From: Streptomyces sp. NBC_01341
GTDB lineage: Bacteria; Actinomycetota; Actinomycetes; Streptomycetales; Streptomycetaceae
Direction of reading: 5' to 3'
DNA length: 64,000 nt
Assembly (NCBI RefSeq): GCF_035946055.1
Contig: NZ_CP108364.1
Coordinates: 3,968,001 to 4,032,000, forward strand
Part shown: positions 16,874 through 24,542 of the stretch, in pieces
Numbering within the stretch: the stretch's first letter is position 1
How the letters are laid out: each line of letters starts with the position of its first letter
Program-made: the position numbers and the translations under genes
The notes under the pieces: generated by a model
The model's database searches: none
Told to the model about the DNA's origin: nothing
What the model saw: the letters and a program-made list of their open reading frames with translations, nothing else

Positions 16874-17538
16874 ACGCCTCGCCCATCCGGGTACTGATCG
16901 TCGACGACCAGATGATGGTCCGCGAGGGCTTCTCCGTGCTCCTCAACGCGATGCCCGGCATCGAGGTCGTCGGTGAGGCCGTGGACGGCCGGCAGGCGGT
17001 CTCCCAGGTCGCGGCGCTCCGGCCCGACGTCGTGCTGATGGACATCCGCATGCCGGAGCTCAACGGCATCGAGGCGACCCGCGAGATCGTCGCCGCCGAC
17101 GCGGACGCCAAGGTGCTCGTCCTGACCACGTTCGACCTCGACGAGTACGTCTACCAGGCACTGCGCGCCGGAGCCTCGGGCTTCCTGCTGAAGGACGCCT
17201 CGGCACGGCAACTCGCCGACGGCGTACGGGTGGTGGCGTCCGGAGAGGCGCTCCTCGCTCCGACCGTCACGAGACGGCTGATCAACGAGTTCTCGAAGAT
17301 CGCGGAGGCGCCGAGACCTCCCGCCATGGCCCGGATCGGGGACCTCACCGAACGGGAGACGGAGGTGCTCGTGCTGATCGCCCAGGGGCTGTCGAACCTG
17401 GAGATCGCCTCGCACCTCGTCGTCGCCGAGTCGACCATCAAGACGCACGTCAGCCGCATCCTGGTGAAGCTGGGGCTGCGGGACCGGACCCAGGCGGCCG
17501 TGTTCGCGTACGAGGCGCGGCTGGTCACCCCCGGATAG
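16870..17538 (+). CDS. Response regulator, NarL/LuxR family
   Basis: 222 residues. The receiver domain (about 5-120) has the acidic pocket VDD (Asp12, Asp13), phospho-acceptor Asp58 in RPDVVLMDIRMPELNG, and the conserved Lys in GFLLKDAS. The C-terminal LuxR HTH (about 156-212) reads LTERETEVLVLIAQGLSNLE, then STIKTHVSRILVKLGLRDR. It is the cognate partner of the kinase that overlaps it by 4 bp. The target genes are unknown; the P450 gene 9 bp downstream may be in the same operon. Confidence 0.93.
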   Translation: MNASPIRVLIVDDQMMVREGFSVLLNAMPGIEVVGEAVDGRQAVSQVAALRPDVVLMDIRMPELNGIEATREIVAADADAKVLVLTTFDLDEYVYQALRAGASGFLLKDASARQLADGVRVVASGEALLAPTVTRRLINEFSKIAEAPRPPAMARIGDLTERETEVLVLIAQGLSNLEIASHLVVAESTIKTHVSRILVKLGLRDRTQAAVFAYEARLVTPG

Positions 17539-17547
17539 CGTCGCCCC

Positions 17548-18753
17548 ATGCACGTGTCCTTCGACCCCTGGTCCCCGGCGTTCGTCGCCGACCCGTACCC
17601 CGCCTACGCCGCGCTGCGTGCCACCGGCCGGGCGCACTACTTCGAGCCGACCGGGCAGTGGCTCGTCCCGCACTACTCCGACGTCTCCGGGCTGCTGCGC
17701 GACCGGCGGCTGGGGCGGACCTACCTGCACCGCTTCAGCCACGACGAGTTCGGTGTCACCGCGCCGCCGGCCGCTCACGAGCCGTTCCACACACTCAACG
17801 GGAACGGGATCCTCGACCTGGAGGCCCCGGACCACACCCGGATCCGGCGGCTCGTCGCCAAGGCCTTCACGCCCCGCACGGTCGAGACGCTCGCCCCGAC
17901 CGTGGAACGGCTGGCCGCCGGACTGGTCGGGGACTTCGTGACCGCCGGCGGCGGTGACCTCCTCGGCGAGGTCGCCGAACCGCTGCCGGTCGCCGTCATC
18001 GCCGAGATGCTCGGGGTGCCGGAGTCGGACCGGGGCCTGCTGCGGCCCTGGTCGGCGGCGATCTGCGGGATGTTCGAGCTGAATCCGCCGGAGGAGACGG
18101 CGCAGGCCGCCGTGCGGGCTTCGGCCGAGTTCTCCGCGTATCTGCGGGAGTTGATCACCGCGCGGCGTGCGGACCCGGGCACGGACCTGATCACCGCGCT
18201 CATCGCCGCCCACGACGACGAGGACCGGCTCACCGAGCAGGAGATCATCTCCACCTGCGTGCTGCTGCTCAACGCCGGCCACGAGGCCACGGTCAACGCC
18301 ACCGCCAACGGGTGGTGGATGCTCTTCCGGCACCCGGAGCAGCTGGCCTCCCTCCGCGCCGACCACAACCTGCTGCCGACCGCCGTGGAGGAGTTGCTGC
18401 GCTACGACACCCCGGTGCCCATGTTCGCGCGCTGGGTCCTGGACGACATCGAGATCGACGGCACCGTCATCCCGCGCGGGTCGCAGGTCGCGCTGCTCTT
18501 CGCGTCGGCCAACCGGGACCCGGAGCGCTTCGGCGACGCGGAGACGCTGGACCTGTCCCGCGAGGACAACCCGCACATCTCGTTCGGCGCGGGCATCCAC
18601 TACTGCCTGGGCGCCCCGCTGGCCCGCCTCGAAATGGCGGCCTCCTTCGGCGAGCTCCTGCGCCGGGCCCCTGCCATGCGGCTGGTGGCGGAGCCCGAGT
18701 GGAAGCCGGGATATGTGATCCGGGGGCTGAAGGAGCTGCTGGTCGAGGTCTGA
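17548..18753 (+). CDS. Cytochrome P450
   Basis: 401 residues, soluble bacterial type. The I-helix motif is LLNAGHEATVNATANGW. The ExxR motif is in EELLRYDTPVP. The heme loop FGAGIHYCLGAPLARLE carries the thiolate ligand Cys353. The sequence type and the gene context match the CYP107 group. In S. coelicolor the gene at the corresponding place is, from memory, CYP107U1. The start lies 9 bp after the response-regulator stop, so regulation by that two-component pair is plausible. The ferredoxin and reductase partners are not in the window, and the substrate is unknown. Confidence 0.9.
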   Translation: MHVSFDPWSPAFVADPYPAYAALRATGRAHYFEPTGQWLVPHYSDVSGLLRDRRLGRTYLHRFSHDEFGVTAPPAAHEPFHTLNGNGILDLEAPDHTRIRRLVAKAFTPRTVETLAPTVERLAAGLVGDFVTAGGGDLLGEVAEPLPVAVIAEMLGVPESDRGLLRPWSAAICGMFELNPPEETAQAAVRASAEFSAYLRELITARRADPGTDLITALIAAHDDEDRLTEQEIISTCVLLLNAGHEATVNATANGWWMLFRHPEQLASLRADHNLLPTAVEELLRYDTPVPMFARWVLDDIEIDGTVIPRGSQVALLFASANRDPERFGDAETLDLSREDNPHISFGAGIHYCLGAPLARLEMAASFGELLRRAPAMRLVAEPEWKPGYVIRGLKELLVEV

Positions 18754-18865
18754 GCGGGCGGTCCCGGAGCGCCGTGGGGGGCCGGGGCCGTGCTCAGGCA
18801 CCCCACGAGCAGCAGGAAGGCAGTCCGCAGGACGGAGAAGCCCTGACGCGTGGTTGGGCCGTCGG

Positions 18866-19699
18866 TCAGCCGTTCGTGGGAAGCACCAGCCCCCAGGCCC
18901 CCGCGCGCACCGTCCAGGTCCGGGTCCTGACCGGGCCCGCGGCCTGTATGTCCGCGCGGTAGCGGAAGTCGGGGCCGGCGACCGTCACCGCCTTGGCCTC
19001 GGCGGTGACGGTCTCGCCCGAGGTCGTGTGGATCACCACGTCCGCCAGCCCGCCGTCGCCCTGGGTGGTCACGGAGACGCCCTCGACCGGCCGGTCCAGG
19101 TCGTTCAGCAGGACACCGTCCGCCTCGACGCGGAGCCGGTGCGCGCGGGGCGGCGAGGAGGGGGAGGGCGGCGCCGGGCGGACCAGGGCGGCCATCAGCG
19201 TGCGACAGGTGTCCCACATGGTGTGGGGCGCGTCCGGTGCGGGGCTCACGGCCGGGATGCGCAGGTCGCCCAGGACGACACCGTCGCTGTCGTCGACCAG
19301 GAGGTCCAGTCTGCGGACCGTCCCGTCGAGGACCGCGCGGGCTGCCGCGACCGCGCCGCGGGGCACGCCCAGCGCGTGCGCGAGCTCCAGCGTGTGCGCG
19401 GCGCCGACCGGGACGAGGGAGAGGGCCCCGTCGGAGAGCTCCCGCTCCCGGTGGAGCTGGGACACGGCCCGCAGCAGTGCGTGGTCGTCGCCGACGACCA
19501 CCGGCCGTCTGGCGCCACGCCTGGACAGGGCCCGGGCGAACTCGTCCGGGCTGTCCGGGAGGCAGATCCTGGTGTGCGCGCCGGCGCTCAGCACGTCCTT
19601 CGCGATGCGCACGGATTCGCCGTCGTAGCGGCGGGCAAGGGGGTCGATGAGCACGAGTAGCTGGTGGTCGCCGTCGCCGGGGGGCTCTGCAGCCGACAC
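18866..19699 (-). CDS. Diacylglycerol-kinase-family protein with degenerate catalytic motifs
   Basis: 277 residues from the GTG at 19699, chosen for the GAGGAAGG site 6 bases upstream. An ATG at 19732 would add 11 residues. The fold follows the DAGK/LCB-kinase pattern: LLVLIDPLARR strand, a nucleotide-binding turn, then a beta-sandwich C-terminal domain. The catalytic GGDGT is replaced by GDDHA in VVVGDDHALLRAV, and the usual GTGNDFA by GAAHTLE. It may therefore bind lipid or nucleotide without phosphorylating. It is divergent from purA, 186 bp apart. Confidence 0.75.
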   Translation of the reverse strand: MSAAEPPGDGDHQLLVLIDPLARRYDGESVRIAKDVLSAGAHTRICLPDSPDEFARALSRRGARRPVVVGDDHALLRAVSQLHRERELSDGALSLVPVGAAHTLELAHALGVPRGAVAAARAVLDGTVRRLDLLVDDSDGVVLGDLRIPAVSPAPDAPHTMWDTCRTLMAALVRPAPPSPSSPPRAHRLRVEADGVLLNDLDRPVEGVSVTTQGDGGLADVVIHTTSGETVTAEAKAVTVAGPDFRYRADIQAAGPVRTRTWTVRAGAWGLVLPTNG

Positions 19700-19885
19700 C
19701 TCGGTCCTTCCTCGGGTAGCATCTTGGTGCAAGAGCCCCTTGCGCTATTGCGCCAGGGGCTTCGTCTATTCCGGGGCACCCGGTTCGACGGCTCAGGCTT
19801 TGCCGCACATCGTCGTGCGGCAGGTACGACCTTTACGTACGCCCCCTGACCTTGGACATGCCCCGCCCGGAAGGGGTGTACGCCT

Positions 19886-21169
19886 GTGCCCGCACTTGTG
19901 CTGCTCGGTGCTCAGTGGGGTGACGAGGGCAAGGGGAAGGCCACCGACCTCCTCGGTGGATCCGTTGACTATGTGGTGCGCTACCAGGGCGGCAACAACG
20001 CCGGCCACACGGTTGTCGTAGGCGACCAGAAGTACGCACTGCATCTCCTCCCCTCCGGAATCCTGTCGCCGGGTTGTACCCCGGTCATCGGTAACGGTGT
20101 CGTCGTCGACCCGGCGGTCCTGCTCTCCGAGCTGAGCGGCCTGAACGAGCGTGGCGTCGACACGTCGAAGCTCCTGATCAGCGGCAACGCTCATTTGATC
20201 ACTCCGTACAACGTGACCGTCGACAAGGTGACGGAACGCTTCCTCGGCAAGCGGAAGATCGGCACGACGGGGCGCGGTATCGGCCCGACGTACGCCGACA
20301 AGATCAACCGTGTCGGCATCCGCGTCCAGGACCTCTACGACGAGTCGATCCTGGAGCAGAAGGTCGAGGCCGCGCTGGAGCAGAAGAACCAGCTGCTCGC
20401 CAAGGTCTTCAACCGGCGCGCGATCGAGGCCGGCAAGATCGTGGAGGAGATGCTCCAGTACGCGGAGCAGATCAAGCCGTACGTCGCCGACACGACGCTG
20501 ATCCTGAACGACGCCATCGACGAGGGCAAGGTCGTGCTCTTCGAGGGCGGCCAGGGCACCCTGCTGGACGTCGACCACGGCACGTATCCCTTCGTCACCT
20601 CGTCGAACCCGACCGCGGGCGGCGCCTGCACCGGTGCCGGCGTCGGCCCGACGAAGATCACCCGGGTCATCGGCATCCTCAAGGCCTACACCACCCGCGT
20701 CGGTGCCGGCCCCTTCCCGACGGAACTTCTCGACGAGGACGGCGAGGCGCTGCGCAGGATCGGTGGCGAGCGCGGTGTCACCACCGGCCGTGACCGGCGC
20801 TGCGGATGGTTCGACGCCCCGATCGCGCGGTACGCGACCCGGGTCAACGGGCTCACCGACTTCTTCCTCACCAAGCTGGACGTGCTGACCGGCTGGGAGC
20901 AGATCCCGGTGTGCGTGGCGTACGAGATCGACGGCAAGCGCGTCGAGGAACTCCCGTACAACCAGACCGACTTCCACCACGCGAAGCCGATCTACGAGAA
21001 CCTCCCGGGCTGGTCCGAGGACATCACCAAGGCCAAGACCTTCTCCGACCTGCCGAAGAACGCGCAGGCGTACGTCAAGGCGCTGGAGGACATGTCCGGC
21101 GCCCCGATCTCCGCGATCGGCGTCGGCCCCGGCCGGACCGAGACCATCGAGATCAACTCCTTCATCTAG
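19886..21169 (+). CDS. purA: Adenylosuccinate synthetase
   Basis: 427 residues from a GTG start with AAGGGG upstream. It couples GTP hydrolysis to the joining of IMP and aspartate, the first committed step to AMP. Signatures are QWGDEGKGKATDLL (P-loop, with catalytic Asp and Lys), GGNNAGHTVV (catalytic His), GTTGRGIGPTYADKI, and the late GVTTGRDRRCGWFDA. The length is normal. The 150-bp leader from the divergent DAGK-like gene holds its promoter region; I see no purine riboswitch. A 15-bp hairpin follows 66 bp after the stop. Confidence 0.97.
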   Translation: MPALVLLGAQWGDEGKGKATDLLGGSVDYVVRYQGGNNAGHTVVVGDQKYALHLLPSGILSPGCTPVIGNGVVVDPAVLLSELSGLNERGVDTSKLLISGNAHLITPYNVTVDKVTERFLGKRKIGTTGRGIGPTYADKINRVGIRVQDLYDESILEQKVEAALEQKNQLLAKVFNRRAIEAGKIVEEMLQYAEQIKPYVADTTLILNDAIDEGKVVLFEGGQGTLLDVDHGTYPFVTSSNPTAGGACTGAGVGPTKITRVIGILKAYTTRVGAGPFPTELLDEDGEALRRIGGERGVTTGRDRRCGWFDAPIARYATRVNGLTDFFLTKLDVLTGWEQIPVCVAYEIDGKRVEELPYNQTDFHHAKPIYENLPGWSEDITKAKTFSDLPKNAQAYVKALEDMSGAPISAIGVGPGRTETIEINSFI

Positions 21170-21235
21170 GACTCGCGTCCGGGCCCGGACGCGTGCGCAC
21201 GGCGTGATCCGGCCGGGCGGCGACGGGAACGAAGC

Positions 21236-21277
21236 GACGGCGGCCGGCCCTTCTGCGAGGAGGGGCCGGCCGCCGTC
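21236..21277 (+). terminator. purA terminator
   Basis: A perfect 15-bp GC stem (21236-21250 with 21263-21277) closes a 12-base loop, 66 bp after the purA stop. Confidence 0.8.
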
Positions 21278-21380
21278 GTCCGCGATCGACCGCGATCCGT
21301 CGTTCCAGTGGAATTCGCTCGGTGTGCAACAAGGCTGTCCGAGAACGGAGTTGGGGAGTACAAACCGGAAGGGCGAGTTC

Positions 21381-21408
21381 TGGTCTAGACCTTGACAGGT
21401 CCAGACCA
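21381..21408 (+). promoter_or_regulatory. Chitinase promoter with two DasR/chitinase-type repeats around a TTGACA -35 box
   Basis: TGGTCTAGACCT (21381-21392) and AGGTCCAGACCA (21397-21408) match the 12-bp direct repeats of Streptomyces chitinase promoters (TGGTCYAGACCW) and the core of the DasR-responsive element. A consensus -35 box TTGACA (21392-21397) overlaps both, so bound repressor would block polymerase. Together they lie 74-102 bp upstream of the chitinase GTG. Known logic in Streptomyces is repression by DasR and control by chitobiose; here it is inferred from sequence. Confidence 0.85.
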
Positions 21409-21482
21409 TCGGCGCTTGAGTGGCTGCAACCCCCCATGGCGGCGCACGCTCGGCGCGAGCGCCGCGCCGAAGGAGTGATCAC

Positions 21483-22367
21483 GTGTTCAAACGTGTCATG
21501 AGCCTGATCGCCGCGCTGGGCGCGGTCATCGCCACGCTCGTCATTCTTCCCGCCACCACGGCCGCCGCCGCTGCCTGCGCCCCGGCCTGGAACGCCTCCG
21601 CCGTCTACTGGGGCGGCGGCTCCGCCTCGTACAACGGACACAACTGGTCCGCGAAGTGGTGGACGCAGAACGAACGCCCCGGCACCGCCGACGTCTGGGC
21701 CGACCAGGGCAGTTGTGGAAACGGCGGAACGGACCCGGGCCAGCCTTCGGGCTTCGTCGTCAGCGAGGCCCAGTTCAACCAGATGTTCCCGGGCCGGAAC
21801 TCCTTCTACACCTACAGCGGCCTCACCGCGGCCCTGAGCGCCTACCCGGGCTTCGCCAACACCGGCAGCGACACGGTCAAGAAGCAGGAAGCGGCCGCGT
21901 TCCTCGCCAACGTGAGTCACGAGACCGGTGGCCTGGTGCACATCGTGGAGCAGAACACGGCCAACTACCCGCACTACTGCGACACCAGCCAGTCCTACGG
22001 CTGCCCGGCCGGCCAGGCCGCGTACTACGGCCGCGGCCCGATCCAGCTCAGCTGGAACTTCAACTACAAGGCCGCCGGTGACGCCCTCGGCATCGACCTG
22101 CTCGGCAACCCGTGGCAGGTCGAGCAGAACGCCTCCGTGGCCTGGAAGACCGGCCTCTGGTACTGGAACACGCAGTCCGGCCCCGGCACGATGACACCGC
22201 ACAACGCCATGGTCAACGGCGCCGGCTTCGGTGAGACCATCCGGTCCATCAACGGCAGCATCGAGTGCAACGGCGGCAACCCCGCCCAGGTGCAGAGCCG
22301 CGTCGACAAGTACAAGGCGTTCACCCAGATCCTCGGCACCACCCCCGGCTCGAACCTGAGCTGCTGA
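21483..22367 (+). CDS. Secreted family 19 chitinase with chitin-binding domain
   Basis: 294 residues from the GTG at 21483 with GAAGGA upstream. A Sec signal peptide (about 1-30, cleavage near TAAAA-ACAPAW) is followed by a CBM5/12 chitin-binding module (about 33-78, with APAWNASAVYWGGGSASYNG and NWSAKWW). After a short Gly/Pro linker comes the GH19 catalytic domain (about 92-294). SHETGG (Glu147) and the nearby Glu156 are the likely acid and base. YYGRGPIQLSWNFNY is a GH19 signature. It hydrolyses chitin outside the cell with inversion. Its promoter carries the chitinase repeats. Confidence 0.95.
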   Translation: MFKRVMSLIAALGAVIATLVILPATTAAAAACAPAWNASAVYWGGGSASYNGHNWSAKWWTQNERPGTADVWADQGSCGNGGTDPGQPSGFVVSEAQFNQMFPGRNSFYTYSGLTAALSAYPGFANTGSDTVKKQEAAAFLANVSHETGGLVHIVEQNTANYPHYCDTSQSYGCPAGQAAYYGRGPIQLSWNFNYKAAGDALGIDLLGNPWQVEQNASVAWKTGLWYWNTQSGPGTMTPHNAMVNGAGFGETIRSINGSIECNGGNPAQVQSRVDKYKAFTQILGTTPGSNLSC

Positions 22368-22389
22368 GCCCGGCCCCACACCGGGGAAC

Positions 22390-22423
22390 GGGGGCGCGTC
22401 CGGCAGCCGCCGGGTGCGCCCCC
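22390..22423 (+). terminator. Chitinase terminator
   Basis: GGGGGCGC (22390-22397) pairs with GCGCCCCC (22416-22423), and the inner CCGGC pairs with GCCGG (22409-22413), with a GT/GT internal mismatch. It lies 22 bp after the chitinase stop. Confidence 0.65.
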
Positions 22424-22464
22424 GATTCGCTTTCCGGGAAGGGCGGTTGGCAGGATCACGCACC

Positions 22465-22971
22465 ATGGACACGGACAGCGCCGACACCCCGCCCACCGGC
22501 ACCGGGCCCCGCATCGCACTGATCGACGACCTGCTCGCCCGCCCCTACCCGGCAGGGGAGGAGAGCGAGGACAGCGGCGTGCGCAGCAGCGGCCCCGGCC
22601 ATCACCTGCTGATCCTGCGGGCGAGCCGGGACTTCTGGGACGACAGGTCCCCGGAACTCGTCGAACCGGCGGAGCAGGAGATCGAAGCCGACTTCAGCGT
22701 CCTGGCCACCGCCCTGAGCGAGCGGTGGGGGGAGCCGGAGACGGTCGAACTGTGGCCCTTCCTCGACGACGACCCGCGCGACGAGGACGGCACCGGCACC
22801 GGACCCGCCCCGGAGCCGATGGGCCAGCTCTGCAACCTGGCGGGCAGCATGCAGGTCTGGCGCGTCCCCGGAAGCACACGGTGGCTCGGTCTGGCTGTGG
22901 GCCAGGCCGACCCGGAGTTCCCCATCTGGCTCCTGGCCGCCGTCGGGGAGGTGGAGGCGCTCCCCGCATGA
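22465..22971 (+). CDS. Conserved hypothetical protein (unknown function)
   Basis: 168 residues from the ATG at 22465, where a disordered TP-rich start begins. The middle has RIALIDDLLARPYP and a hydrophobic strand HHLLILRASRDFW, then an acidic region with PFLDDDPRDEDG. The end has AVGQADPEFPIWLLAAVGEV. No signal peptide, helices long enough for membranes, or catalytic motif is visible. The strand-helix pattern and acidic nature recall small SUKH- or immunity-like proteins, but I cannot support that assignment. Codon bias is normal. It is convergent with the sliding-clamp paralogue. Confidence 0.6.
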   Translation: MDTDSADTPPTGTGPRIALIDDLLARPYPAGEESEDSGVRSSGPGHHLLILRASRDFWDDRSPELVEPAEQEIEADFSVLATALSERWGEPETVELWPFLDDDPRDEDGTGTGPAPEPMGQLCNLAGSMQVWRVPGSTRWLGLAVGQADPEFPIWLLAAVGEVEALPA

Positions 22972-23075
22972 GCCCGGGACGCGGAGCCGTCCGCACCGGG
23001 CTGTGTCGGACGGGGGCGGACGACCGCGACGGAGGGGCCGAGTCGCCGTCCCGGTACCTGGCGAACCGGGCCGGC

Positions 23076-24194
23076 TCAGAGCGTCGCGGGCTTGACCGAC
23101 ATGAGCAGGTGCTGGTGCGTGGGGGTCCCGGTGTCCTCCCCACCGGTGATCATGGCTCGCCGGCCCGGTCCCATCAGCCGCATCCGGACCGTCGCGCCGC
23201 CGAAGGACGACAGCGCGTCCAGGAGGTACGAGGGGTTGAAGGCGACCGTCATGTCGGCGGCGCCCTCCACCGTCGCGGGCACCCGCTGCGACGCCACGTC
23301 GTCCTCGAAGCCGGCCTGCAGGAGCACCGAGCCGTCCGGTCCCGAGGTGAAGACCATCTGCAGAGGGCTGCCGCCGTCCGCGACCACGGAGACCCGTCTG
23401 ACGGCATCCACCAGCCGGTCCCGGTCAAGCACGGCCACAGCGGGGTCCGACAGTGCGAACAGCTCCTCGTGGCGCGGGAGTCTGCCGTCCAGAAGACGTA
23501 CCGTGGTCCGGGTCCCCGCGTACTCGAAGCCGGCCGATCCCGCGTCGACGGCCACACTGACCTGGCCGGCGCCGCCGAGCGAGCGGGCGATCTCGGTCAG
23601 CCGGCGGGCCGACACCACGACATCGGCCGTGACGTCCGGCGCCTTCGCCCCGAACGGCAGGGTGCGCACCGCGAAGCGGTACCGGTCCGTCGCCGCGAGG
23701 GTCATCGTGGACCCGTCGAGCCCGAGTCTGATCCCGGTCAGGGTCGGCAGAGTGTCGTCCCGGCCGGCGGCCACCGCCACATGGCCGACCGCCGAGGCGA
23801 ACTCCTCGGCGTCGACGGTGCCTCGCACCTCGGGCAGGGGAGGGAGGGCCGGGTAGTCGTCGAGCGGCAGGACGGAGAGGCCGAAGCGTGAACCACCCCC
23901 GGCGACCGTGAAGCGCGAACCCTCGAGGGCGCACTCGACCGAGCCCTCGGGGAGCACCTTGCAGATGTCGAGGAGCCGTCGCCCCATGACGAGCACCTTG
24001 CCGGCCCGGAGCGTGTCCGCGACCGCCTCGACGCGGGCGGACGCCTCGAAGTCCAGCCCGGAGACGCTGAGTCCGTCCGCACCGGCGTCGAGGAGCAGAC
24101 CTCCGAGCACAGGCACGGGGGACCGGGCGGGCAGCACCCGGGCGGCCCGGGACACGGCTTCGGTCAACGCGCCACGTTCGATGCGGAACTCCAC
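23076..24194 (-). CDS. DNA polymerase III beta subunit (sliding clamp) paralogue
   Basis: 372 residues from the GTG at 24194, which follows GAGAGG. An ATG at 24224 would extend it by 10. Three clamp-fold repeats are recognisable: MEFRIERGALTEAVSRAARV at the start, ATDRYRFAVRTL in the second domain, and FNPSYLLDALSSFGGATVRM in the third. The usual C-terminal MPxRL end is replaced by LLMSVKPATL, so the partner-binding pocket is altered. It is not next to dnaA, gyrB or recF, so it is a second copy and not the replication dnaN at oriC. Its role could be repair or a modified processivity clamp. Confidence 0.85.
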   Translation of the reverse strand: MEFRIERGALTEAVSRAARVLPARSPVPVLGGLLLDAGADGLSVSGLDFEASARVEAVADTLRAGKVLVMGRRLLDICKVLPEGSVECALEGSRFTVAGGGSRFGLSVLPLDDYPALPPLPEVRGTVDAEEFASAVGHVAVAAGRDDTLPTLTGIRLGLDGSTMTLAATDRYRFAVRTLPFGAKAPDVTADVVVSARRLTEIARSLGGAGQVSVAVDAGSAGFEYAGTRTTVRLLDGRLPRHEELFALSDPAVAVLDRDRLVDAVRRVSVVADGGSPLQMVFTSGPDGSVLLQAGFEDDVASQRVPATVEGAADMTVAFNPSYLLDALSSFGGATVRMRLMGPGRRAMITGGEDTGTPTHQHLLMSVKPATL

Positions 24195-24542
24195 GGCAGG
24201 TGCCTCTCGTCCGGCGTACTCCACGGTCGAGAACCACGCTAGGAGGCACCACTGACAGTCGCCGCAGGCCGACGACAGCGACCACCCCCGTGAGCCGCTG
24301 CCGCCGTGTCGTCCGGACGCCCCCCGACGCCCTCCGACCCCCCGGCCCGGAGCGCTCCGACGTCCCCCGACGTCCTCCGAGCGCCCCGGAACACCCTCGG
24401 GACTCTAGGCGGGCGGGCCCCGGGCCCGGGAGGTTCACATCGCACCGTGTGGCCGGGAACGGGTATCAAGCCGCACAGCCGTCCCGGTACTCTGCACTCC
24501 GGTTTCGGGGTACGAACGTTTCGGACAACGAACGGGGGACAC
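24195..24542. other. Divergent intergenic region of the clamp paralogue and the PucR-type gene
   Basis: 348 bp holding both outward promoters. Toward the regulator gene I see a TACTCT box (24488-24493) that could be a -10, but no convincing -35. The stretch 24300-24410 is extremely GC-rich with many CCCCCGACGCCCTCCGA-like units of no clear meaning. I see no gene in it. Confidence 0.35.
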
